Shown: in pieces, positions 4,703-11,995 of the stretch
How the letters are laid out: every line of letters starts with the position of its first letter
How positions within the stretch are numbered: position 1 is the stretch's first letter
Source: SHZT01 sp945889655
GTDB lineage: Bacteria > Gemmatimonadota > Gemmatimonadetes > Gemmatimonadales > GWC2-71-9
Assembly (NCBI GenBank): GCA_945889655.1
Contig: CAMDCH010000053.1
Coordinates: 1-12,311 of the forward strand
Direction: 5' to 3'
Length of the DNA stretch: 12,311 nt
The notes under the pieces: generated by a model
Seen by the model: the letters and a program-made list of their open reading frames with translations, nothing else
Databases searched by the model: none
Told to the model about the DNA's origin: nothing
Position numbers and translations under genes: made by a program

Positions 4703-7010
4703 GCCGGTGATCGCATGGCTGCTGACGTACGCGCTGCACAGTACGCTCCTCCTGGGCCTCGCCTGGGTCATCACGCGCCGGGCGGTGCAGTCGCACGGCG
4801 CGCGCGACCTCATCTGGAAGACGGCCATCATTGGCGGGCTGGTCTCCTCTACCGTCCAGGTCGTGGGCGGGTTCGAGCCGGTCGCCGGACGCTTCAGCCT
4901 CCAGGCTGCGTCCGATATCACCCAGTGGAGCACGCCGCCCGCTGCCGGCCAGCCGCCGGCCAGCCGGACAGTTCCCGATCAGCTCGATGAGCCTGCTGCG
5001 GCGTCGCCCGCGCCTGCACCCACGCTTCAGGCACCGCCGAGCACTTCGTCCTGGTCGTTCCCGCGCCTCAATCCGACCACGCTGGTGCTGGGTGTGTGGG
5101 TGGCCGTCGGTGCGTTCCTGGCGATCCAGTTTCTCATCGGACAGTTCCTTCTGGTGATCCGCGTCGGCCGTCGGGCACTGGTCCGCGACGAACAGCTCCT
5201 CGAAGTGGTGGACCTTCTCCGTGAAGAGGCGGGGATTCGCCGGCACGTCCGGCTCACCCGCGCCGAAGGCATCCCCAGTCCCGTGGCGCTCGGCATGTCG
5301 GAGATCTGCATTCCCGATGCCGCGCTCACCGAGCTGGACCGCGAGCAGCAGGAGAGCATGCTGGCCCACGAGCTGGCGCACATCGCCCGCCGCGATCCGG
5401 CCTGGCTGGTGGCTGTCTGCCTCATCGAGCGCGTCTTCTTCTTCCAGCCGCTCAATCGCCTGGCCCGCCGCCGTGTCCAGGAAGCCGCGGAGTACATCTG
5501 CGATGACTGGGCCGTGCGCCGTGCCGGGTCCGGCCTCACGCTGGCCAAGTGTCTCGTCAAAGTGGCGGAGTGGATCGACACCACTCCTGAACCCATCCCC
5601 GTCTCAGGAATGGCCGAAATGCGCTCTCATTTCGTTTCCCGGATTCACCGGCTGATCGCCAATCACGCGCTCTCGACCCAGCCCACGCGTCGCTGGCTCG
5701 TGCCGGTCGCCATGGGTGCCGTCGTCCTCGTCGTTGCCGCGGCCCCCGGCGTCACCGCGACGCGTCCCCCGATGCTCGCTGACGTTTCCAGCAACGAGCG
5801 TTCGCTCGCGCTGGTGCAGCCGGTCGACAGCACAGAGGTGATCTCGCCCGAAGAGCGTGACATGCAGACGCGCACCCGGACGAACACCAACGCCAACACG
5901 AATACCAATACGAACAACAACAACAACAACAACACGAACACGACCACCAGCACGTCCACGAGCACCTCGACGCGCACGACGACCGAGATCGACTACTCGA
6001 ACATGACGTTCAACTCGGCCAAGGAAGTCCGGGCGCTGGCCACGGTGCAGGACACGGCGGCCGTGACGGCGCTGATCGCCGCTTTGAAGGACGAGGATCC
6101 CGAGGTGCGGCGCGCTGCGGCCCAGGCGCTGGGCAACCGGCGCGATCCCCGCGCCGTTCAACCGCTCATCGCCGCGTTGAGCGACAAGGATGCCGAGGTG
6201 CGGCAGCACGTGCTCGAGGCCCTGTCGAACATGCGTGATCCCCGCGCGGTCGAAGGGTTCATCATGGCGCTCAAGGACGAGGATCCGGACGTGCGCCGCG
6301 AAGCGGCCCAGGCCATCGGCAACCTTCCGGAAACCCGGCGCGGCTACTCGCCCGAAGCGCAGCGTGCGTCGACCGCGCTCTCGACGCTCCTGACCGACGT
6401 GTCGGCTGCCGTCCGTCGCGCGGCGATCCAGGCGCTGCGTGAAGTGAAGGGTGCCCGTCCCACCGACGCGATTATCACCGCGCTGAAGGATGCGGATGCG
6501 GAGGTCCGCCAGAGCGCGGCGGAGGCGCTCGGTGACATGGAAGTGCGCGGTGCCAGCACCCAGCTCGTGGTCCTGCTGAGCGATCCCAACGCCGACGTCC
6601 GGCACGCCGCCGCCCACGCCCTCGGGCACCTGAAGGATCCGACGACCGCCGAGGCGCTCGCCAAGGCGCTCAAGGACCCGAACCAGGACGTGCGCCAGGC
6701 CGCGGCCGAAAGCCTCGGTGAGATGGAGCTGGCCACCGCGCCACAGGCGCTGCTGGATGCGATGAAGGATGAGAACCCCGACGTGCGCCACTCCGCCGTG
6801 GATGCTATCGGGAATATCCGGGATCCGCGTGCGGTCCCGGCGCTCGCCGCCCTGCTCAATGACACGGACTCCGATGTGCGCGAGGCGGCGGTAGATGGCC
6901 TGAGCGAGATCCGCGATGCCGCGGCCATGGATGCGCTGGTGAAGGCGATGTCCTCGAAGGATCCGGTGGTTCGCCGCCGGGCTGCCGAAGCGCTGGGCGA
7001 AAGGAACTAA
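4689..7010 (+). CDS. M56-family (BlaR1/MecR1-like) membrane metallopeptidase with C-terminal HEAT repeats
   Basis: The product is about 773 residues. Hydrophobic helices lie near residues 7-25, 36-57, 131-157 and 335-357, the four-helix layout of BlaR1. The zinc protease motif is HELAH (H227, E228, H231) followed by ARRDP, with the likely third ligand E268 in EYICDDWAV. The SGMAEM...RIHRLI segment after it is typical of M56 proteins. After the fourth helix, instead of a penicillin-binding sensor, comes an Asn/Thr/Ser-rich linker (about 396-435, including seven consecutive Asn) and then about ten HEAT/PBS-lyase-like repeats to the C-terminus (455-773), each with a [DN]-x-[DEV]-V-R-x-x-A-x-x-x-[LI]-G core. 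By BlaR1 topology this part lies outside the membrane. The family partner role is to sense a signal and trigger cleavage of BlaI. The start is the GTG at 4689, overlapping blaI; GTG 4707, preceded by CAGGA, is an alternative. An extension to 4629 lies within blaI and precedes the first helix. Confidence 0.88.
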   Translation: MIRIEPVIAWLLTYALHSTLLLGLAWVITRRAVQSHGARDLIWKTAIIGGLVSSTVQVVGGFEPVAGRFSLQAASDITQWSTPPAAGQPPASRTVPDQLDEPAAASPAPAPTLQAPPSTSSWSFPRLNPTTLVLGVWVAVGAFLAIQFLIGQFLLVIRVGRRALVRDEQLLEVVDLLREEAGIRRHVRLTRAEGIPSPVALGMSEICIPDAALTELDREQQESMLAHELAHIARRDPAWLVAVCLIERVFFFQPLNRLARRRVQEAAEYICDDWAVRRAGSGLTLAKCLVKVAEWIDTTPEPIPVSGMAEMRSHFVSRIHRLIANHALSTQPTRRWLVPVAMGAVVLVVAAAPGVTATRPPMLADVSSNERSLALVQPVDSTEVISPEERDMQTRTRTNTNANTNTNTNNNNNNNTNTTTSTSTSTSTRTTTEIDYSNMTFNSAKEVRALATVQDTAAVTALIAALKDEDPEVRRAAAQALGNRRDPRAVQPLIAALSDKDAEVRQHVLEALSNMRDPRAVEGFIMALKDEDPDVRREAAQAIGNLPETRRGYSPEAQRASTALSTLLTDVSAAVRRAAIQALREVKGARPTDAIITALKDADAEVRQSAAEALGDMEVRGASTQLVVLLSDPNADVRHAAAHALGHLKDPTTAEALAKALKDPNQDVRQAAAESLGEMELATAPQALLDAMKDENPDVRHSAVDAIGNIRDPRAVPALAALLNDTDSDVREAAVDGLSEIRDAAAMDALVKAMSSKDPVVRRRAAEALGERN
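5873..5980 (+). repeat. In-frame ACN/AAC trinucleotide-rich tract encoding an Asn/Thr/Ser linker
   Basis: Repeated ACN and AAY codons encode a linker alternating Thr, Asn and Ser. At its centre is an uninterrupted (AAC)7 run at 5913-5933, in frame as seven Asn codons. Unit gain or loss would change linker length without shifting the frame. It joins the last membrane helix of the M56 protein to its HEAT array. Confidence 0.9.
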
Positions 7011-7012
7011 CC

Positions 7013-8407
7013 ATGATCCGTCCGACTTTTTTCGCCGCGGTTCTCACCGCGGCTGCCAGCGGCCTGTCCGCGGCTACCCCGCCGCGCGACCCCGGTCCCG
7101 ATTCCGCGCAGGTCGCCCGCTTCCTGGCCGGCCTCGCCACCGCCGATCCCGTGATCTGCGAGATGGCGGTCGACAACCTGGGCAACGGATGGAGCTGGCA
7201 CAATCGGCGTGAGCCGGTCGGTGTACTCCGCGACCGCACCAACTCGGACCGCGCCGCACGGGACGTCTTTTCGAACCAGGTTGAAGACCCGAAGGCGCTG
7301 CCCCTGCTGGTGAACCACCTGGGCGACCAGAACCCCTGCGTCCGCCGGGCGGCCGCGCGCATGCTCGGTGCTCACCGCGGCGAGATGGCGCGCCAGATGC
7401 TCCGTGCCAAGCTTCGCGACGCACAGCCGGTGGTGCGGGAAGCCGCGGCGCTCGGCGTGGGAGAGCACGACGATCACGGAGCCTATGACGATCTCGTCCG
7501 CGGCCTGCGCGATGCCGATCTCTATGTCGCTCGCATGTCGGCCTGGGCGCTGGGTGAGCTGTCGGATCGCCGCGCAGTGCCGTCGCTTGCCGCGCTGCTG
7601 GAGAATGCGGACGAAGGCATCCGCGCGGCGGCCGTCTGGGCCCTCGGCGCCATCGAGGATTCTCGCGCGGTGCCAGGCCTCCTCAAGCGGCTCGAAGACC
7701 GCGCGCCGGGTGTCCGCGAACTGACCGCCGACGCGCTGGGAGACATCGAGAGCAAGGCCGCCACGAGCGCGCTCATCGCCGTGCTGAACGATCCGGACAT
7801 CGGCGTGCGGCGAGCAGCCGTCCGTGCCCTCTCGAACATCGATGATCCCAGCTCGGCGCCGGCCATCGCCCGGTTGCTCTCGTCCGATGACGAGGAGCTG
7901 AAGAAGGAAGCCGTCCACGCGCTGGGCGAACTACAGGACACGCGGTCCCTGGCCGGGCTGAGCCGGGCCCTCAACGATCGCTCGGCCGAGGTGCGCGCCG
8001 AGGCGGCGTGGGCGCTGGGCCAGCTGGAGGATGCGCGGGCCGCGGGCGCGCTGGCCGACGCGATCAAGGATCCCGATCCGCAGGTGCGGCGGAACGCCAT
8101 AGATGCCATTGGCGATCTCGAAGACCTGAACAAGGCCCCGGCGCCACTCGTCGCCGCCCTGACCGATCCCGACGACGAGATCCGCGCGGCCGCGGCGCAG
8201 GCCCTGAGCCAGATCCAGGACCCTGCGACTACTGCGGCACTGGGTCGCGCGCTCCAGGATGACGCGGTCGAGGTGCGCCGCCACGTGGTGGAAGCGCTCG
8301 CCGAGATGCAGAACAGCTCGGTGGAGCCTTTCCTCCTGACCGCCATGAAGGACGCCGATCCCGAGGTGCGGCGGAGGGCTGCCGAAGCGCTGGGCGACCG
8401 CAACTAG
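7013..8407 (+). CDS. Secreted HEAT-repeat (PBS-lyase-like) protein
   Basis: The product is 464 residues, starting with a signal peptide (MIRPTFFAAVLTAAASGLSA), so it is probably periplasmic. From about residue 100 to the end there are about twelve regular HEAT units of around 31 residues, with cores such as NPCVRRAAARMLG, DIGVRRAAVRALS, SAEVRAEAAWALG and DPEVRRRAAEALG. Residues 40-60 look like one more, diverged unit. Only two cysteines are present, C49 and C109, which could form a disulfide outside the cytoplasm. No enzyme motif is seen; these arrays normally act as binding scaffolds. The start is firm: AAGGA lies 7 nt upstream of the ATG, and only 2 bp separate it from the M56 stop. The last 16 residues nearly equal the last 16 of the M56 protein, so the two arrays probably share a recent origin. 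The position suggests a partner or soluble counterpart of the M56 sensor array (inference). Confidence 0.88.
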   Translation: MIRPTFFAAVLTAAASGLSAATPPRDPGPDSAQVARFLAGLATADPVICEMAVDNLGNGWSWHNRREPVGVLRDRTNSDRAARDVFSNQVEDPKALPLLVNHLGDQNPCVRRAAARMLGAHRGEMARQMLRAKLRDAQPVVREAAALGVGEHDDHGAYDDLVRGLRDADLYVARMSAWALGELSDRRAVPSLAALLENADEGIRAAAVWALGAIEDSRAVPGLLKRLEDRAPGVRELTADALGDIESKAATSALIAVLNDPDIGVRRAAVRALSNIDDPSSAPAIARLLSSDDEELKKEAVHALGELQDTRSLAGLSRALNDRSAEVRAEAAWALGQLEDARAAGALADAIKDPDPQVRRNAIDAIGDLEDLNKAPAPLVAALTDPDDEIRAAAAQALSQIQDPATTAALGRALQDDAVEVRRHVVEALAEMQNSSVEPFLLTAMKDADPEVRRRAAEALGDRN

Positions 8408-8446
8408 CAGGGTTGCCGATTACGCGGCGCACGTTGAACTTGCGGC

Positions 8447-10537
8447 GTGTTCGCGCACTTCTTGCTGGTGGTCGCCGCACAACAGAGCTTCTGCCTTCGA
8501 ACGCCGGCCAGTCCTTCCGAGCCGGCGCACGACATCTATTGCCTCGAGCTGATCGCACGGCCTGACATCCGCGACGCCTCTGGCGTGGTGGAGCTGCGGC
8601 GCGTCCCGGCGCCGTTCGACGTGGCAGTCAACGTGGACGGGCACCAGCAGTATGATCTCACGATGATCCTCTCGGGTCTTCCCGATCCCCGCTCGCTCGG
8701 GCCTTACACCACCTACGTCGCCTGGGTCACGCCGCAGAACCTGACCCCCGTCCGGAAGCTGGGCGAAGTCCGGAATGGCACCCTGCAACTCGGCCGGGTC
8801 GCGATGGAAAAGTTTCTGGTCCTGATCTCAGCGGAGGCCTCGGCGGGCGTCACCGAGCGCGCCGGGCGCCTTGTCCTGCGCGGCAACTCGCCAAGTACCC
8901 GGATGCAGCGCCATGACGTCCTGATGCTTCCCGGCGGCACCGGCACGCATTCGATGGATGACATGCGAGGCTGGCCCATGCCACCGATGGACTCCACGAT
9001 TCCCATGTACATGCCGGGGATCGAGGGGATGGTCCCGCCCGCGACGCCATGGCGGCCGTCCGGCGCGAACGTGCGCGACGCCGAGCCGCGCAAGGTCGTA
9101 CCGCTCAGGGATGGCGACACGCTGCGGCTCGAGGCGGGCCTCGTTCGCCGCTCGATCAAGGGCCAGTCGCTGGTGATGTATGGGTTCAACGGCCAGTATC
9201 CGGGCCCGCTGCTTTCCGTCCCCCAAGGCGCCACGATCACCGTGCAGTTCGAGAACCACCTCGGCGAGCCGTCTGCCGTGCACTGGCACGGCGTCCGGCT
9301 CGAAAACCGGTTCGATGGTGCCGTGGGAGTCACGCAGGATGCCGTGCCGGCGGGCGGGCGGTTTACGTATCGCGTGCATTTCCGTGACGCGGGGATCTAC
9401 TGGTACCACTCCCACGTGCGGGAAGAAATCCAGCAGGACCTGGGCCTCTATGGCAACATGCTGGTCCGGTCCCCCAACCCTCTTTACCTGCCCCCGGCGC
9501 ACCGTGAAGAAGTCCTGATGCTCGATGACATCCTCCTGGGTGATGGCGGGCTCGTGCCGTATGGCCAGGAAACGCCGACTCATGCCCTCATGGGGCGGTT
9601 CGGCAACGTGCCGCTCGTTAACGGCGAGCCATCGTATAGGCTCTCGGTGGCGCGCGGCGAGGTGGTCCGCTTCTACCTCACCAACGTTTCCAACGTCCGG
9701 CCCTTCAACGTGTCGTTCGGAACCGGTGCTCGAATGAAAATCCTGGCCGCCGACGTGGGGAAATTCGAACGCGAGGCCTGGGTCGAGAGCGTGGCGATCG
9801 GGCCTGCGCAACGCTACGTCGTGGATGTCCGGTTCGAGCAGTCCGGGACCGCCACGCTCACCAACCGGGTGCAGGGCATCAATCACTCCTTCGGCTACTA
9901 CTTCCAGCAGGTGGATACCCTCGGCGCCATCACGGTCCGCGAAGGGTTCGCGCCGACGGACCTCGCCGCCTCCTTTGGACGTCTCCACGACAACCCGGAT
10001 GTCGCCGCCGAGCTGGCGCCGTTCCGCCCGCGCTTCGCAGAAGCGGCGACGCGCGAGCTGGTCCTGACGCTCGGCGTGAAGGGTCTCCCGTTCGCGCTCG
10101 AGCAGCTGCTCCAGATCGAGACCGGCTACTTCTCGCCCGTTGAGTGGAGCGGCACGATGCCGATGATGGACTGGCTGAGCACGGGCCGGCAGGTGGAGTG
10201 GAAGCTCCGCGACCCTGCTACTGGTCGTGAGAACATGGCGATCGACTGGAGGTTCAGGGTGGGCGACGTGGTTCGCGTGAGGCTGGTGAATGACCGGGCG
10301 ACGCTGCACGCGATGGCGCACCCCATTCACCTGCACGGCCAGCGGTTCCTGGTGCTCTCGCAGAACGGCGTTCCCAACGACAACTTGGTGTGGAAGGATA
10401 CGGTGCTGCTCCCCGTCGGCTCGACCGCCGAGCTGCTGGTCGAGATGTCCAACCCGGGGCGCTGGATGATTCACTGTCATATCGCCGAGCACCTCCAGGC
10501 CGGCATGATGGCCGTCGTCGAGGTCGCTCCGAACTAG
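8447..10537 (+). CDS. Exported multicopper oxidase with extra N-terminal domain and Met-rich segment
   Basis: The product is 696 residues. All four copper-binding signatures are present: HWHG (279-282), HSH within WYHSHV (321-323), HPIHLHG (H625, H628, H630) and HCHIAEHLQAGM (H676, C677, H678, H682, M687). C677 and M687 mark a type 1 copper site with a Met axial ligand, as in CueO-like and bacterial laccase-type enzymes. Such enzymes oxidise phenols or metal ions and reduce O2 to water; the substrate here is not evident. Residues about 25-150, before the cupredoxin domains, form a separate beta-rich region (with YTTYVAWVTPQNLTPVRKLG) that recalls anti-sigma-K C-terminal domains; I hold that loosely. 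Residues 170-195 contain seven Met and several Pro and could bind Cu(I). The start is uncertain: an in-frame stop at 8435-8437 leaves GTG 8447 as the first choice, without a Shine-Dalgarno. The resulting signal peptide lacks the usual basic residues. It follows the HEAT gene by 39 bp. Confidence 0.9.
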   Translation: MFAHFLLVVAAQQSFCLRTPASPSEPAHDIYCLELIARPDIRDASGVVELRRVPAPFDVAVNVDGHQQYDLTMILSGLPDPRSLGPYTTYVAWVTPQNLTPVRKLGEVRNGTLQLGRVAMEKFLVLISAEASAGVTERAGRLVLRGNSPSTRMQRHDVLMLPGGTGTHSMDDMRGWPMPPMDSTIPMYMPGIEGMVPPATPWRPSGANVRDAEPRKVVPLRDGDTLRLEAGLVRRSIKGQSLVMYGFNGQYPGPLLSVPQGATITVQFENHLGEPSAVHWHGVRLENRFDGAVGVTQDAVPAGGRFTYRVHFRDAGIYWYHSHVREEIQQDLGLYGNMLVRSPNPLYLPPAHREEVLMLDDILLGDGGLVPYGQETPTHALMGRFGNVPLVNGEPSYRLSVARGEVVRFYLTNVSNVRPFNVSFGTGARMKILAADVGKFEREAWVESVAIGPAQRYVVDVRFEQSGTATLTNRVQGINHSFGYYFQQVDTLGAITVREGFAPTDLAASFGRLHDNPDVAAELAPFRPRFAEAATRELVLTLGVKGLPFALEQLLQIETGYFSPVEWSGTMPMMDWLSTGRQVEWKLRDPATGRENMAIDWRFRVGDVVRVRLVNDRATLHAMAHPIHLHGQRFLVLSQNGVPNDNLVWKDTVLLPVGSTAELLVEMSNPGRWMIHCHIAEHLQAGMMAVVEVAPN

Positions 10538-10562
10538 TCGCACGTCGCTCGAAGGAGATTGC

Positions 10563-11987
10563 GTGATACGTCGCCTGGTTGTGATTGCCGGACTGGTCGT
10601 GGCCCCCGCACCGCTCGTGGCGCAGGCGGCTTCGTCGCTGAGCGCTGCGACCAAGGCCTTTGTCGCGGTGGATGCGCCCGTGGTGGCGCTGACGCACGTG
10701 AAGGTGATCGACGGCACGGGGGCCGCGCCCACCATCGACCAGACCGTGGTCATCGAGAACGGGAGAATTTCCGCGGTGGGGCCCTTTGCCTCAGTGCGGG
10801 TGCCCGCGGGCGCACGGGTCATGGAGCTGCGTGGCGCGACCGTGATCCCCGGGCTTGTCGGCCTGCACAACCACACGTTCTACACCACCTCGGCCGCGCG
10901 CCGCGTGCCCAGCCCCTATAGCGCCCCGAAGCTCTATCTCGCGAGTGGCGTCACGACCATCCGTACGACGGGCAGCATCAATCCCTATACGGAAGTGAAC
11001 GTGAAGGCGCAGATCGAGCGCGGCGACGTCCCGGGACCGCGCATGCATATCAGCGGCCCGTACATCACCGGTCCCGACCAGCTCGTCGAGCGGGTGCACG
11101 TGACGACGCCCGAGGAGGCGCGGCGGGTGGTCGAGTACTGGGCGGAGGAGGGCGCCACCTGGTTCAAGGTCTACGCTGGCATAAGTCGCCGCGAGCTTGG
11201 CGCGGTGATCGAGGCCGCCCACAAGAAGGGCGTGAAAGTGACGGGCCACCTCTGCTCGGTCACCTACCGGGAAGCGGTGGCCCTCGGCATCGACGGGCTG
11301 GAGCATGGGTACACGGCCAACTCGGAATGGGACCCCAACAAGAAGCCGGATGAATGTCCGTCGACGCTCCGGCAGTCCCTCCTGGGGTTGGACATCGCGA
11401 GCGCGCCAGTCCAGGCAACCATACGGGACATCGTCGCGCATAACGTGCCCATGACGTCCACGCTCTCCGTGTCTGAGGCTGGGTTACCCAACCGTCCGCC
11501 GCTCGAGCAGCGCACCCTCGACGCGATGATCCCGGCGGTTCGCGAGGAGTACCTGACCAACCGTGCGCGCGCGTCGGAGTCGTCGAACGGCGCGGCGTCG
11601 CTGACGATCTTCAAGAAATCCATGGAGTTCGAGCGCGCGTTCGTGAAGGCGGGTGGGTTGCTCGCGGCGGGGGTGGATCCTACCGGCAACGGCGGGGCGC
11701 TGCCCGGGTACGGCGACCAGCGCAACTTCGAGCTCCTGGTCGAAGCCGGGTTCACGCCCGTCGAGGCGGTGCAGATCATGAGCGCCAATGGCGCCAAGGT
11801 CCTCGGCCAGTTCGACCGGCTGGGCTCCGTCACGGCCGGTAAAATTGCCGATCTTGTCGTCATCCAGGGCGATCCTGCGCAGACACCGGCAGACATCCGG
11901 AAGGTGACGATCGTATTCAAGGACGGAGTCGGCTACGACTCCGCGAAGCTCATCGAGGCGGTGAAGGCGACCGTCGGCCAGCGCTAG
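10563..11987 (+). CDS. Exported amidohydrolase-superfamily metal-dependent hydrolase
   Basis: The product is 474 residues with a signal peptide (MIRRLVVIAGLVVAPAPLVAQ). The mature protein has the composite amidohydrolase architecture: a small beta domain (THVKVIDGTG, VVIENGRISAVG) followed by the TIM barrel opened by GLVGLHNHTF. Likely metal ligands are H102 and H104 (the HxH motif), K202 in WFKVYAG (a candidate carboxylated bridging Lys), H229 in VTGHL, H248 in GLEHGY and D372 in AAGVDPTGNG. The C-terminal GSVTAGKIADLVVIQGDP returns to the beta domain, so the protein is complete. The family hydrolyses amide, ester or cyclic C-N bonds; exported relatives include prolidase- and imidazolonepropionase-like enzymes, but the substrate cannot be read from the sequence. 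The GTG start is supported by AAGGAG at 10552-10557, with 5 nt spacing. It is 25 bp from the oxidase stop. Confidence 0.88.
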   Translation: MIRRLVVIAGLVVAPAPLVAQAASSLSAATKAFVAVDAPVVALTHVKVIDGTGAAPTIDQTVVIENGRISAVGPFASVRVPAGARVMELRGATVIPGLVGLHNHTFYTTSAARRVPSPYSAPKLYLASGVTTIRTTGSINPYTEVNVKAQIERGDVPGPRMHISGPYITGPDQLVERVHVTTPEEARRVVEYWAEEGATWFKVYAGISRRELGAVIEAAHKKGVKVTGHLCSVTYREAVALGIDGLEHGYTANSEWDPNKKPDECPSTLRQSLLGLDIASAPVQATIRDIVAHNVPMTSTLSVSEAGLPNRPPLEQRTLDAMIPAVREEYLTNRARASESSNGAASLTIFKKSMEFERAFVKAGGLLAAGVDPTGNGGALPGYGDQRNFELLVEAGFTPVEAVQIMSANGAKVLGQFDRLGSVTAGKIADLVVIQGDPAQTPADIRKVTIVFKDGVGYDSAKLIEAVKATVGQR

Positions 11988-11995
11988 GAGACTCC

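Noticed and set aside
5604..6791. Minus-strand open frame opposite the M56 HEAT array
   Set aside because: It is a mirror of repetitive HEAT coding sequence with no domain or start signal of its own.
4301..7010. A beta-lactam resistance regulator pair
   Set aside because: The M56 protein has no penicillin-binding sensor domain, and no beta-lactamase or PBP gene is in the window; only the relay mechanism is shared.
8828..10876. Very long minus-strand open frame (682 codons) opposite the oxidase
   Set aside because: The plus-strand frame contains all four copper motifs; the opposite frame has no recognisable domain and spans the gap into the amidohydrolase gene.
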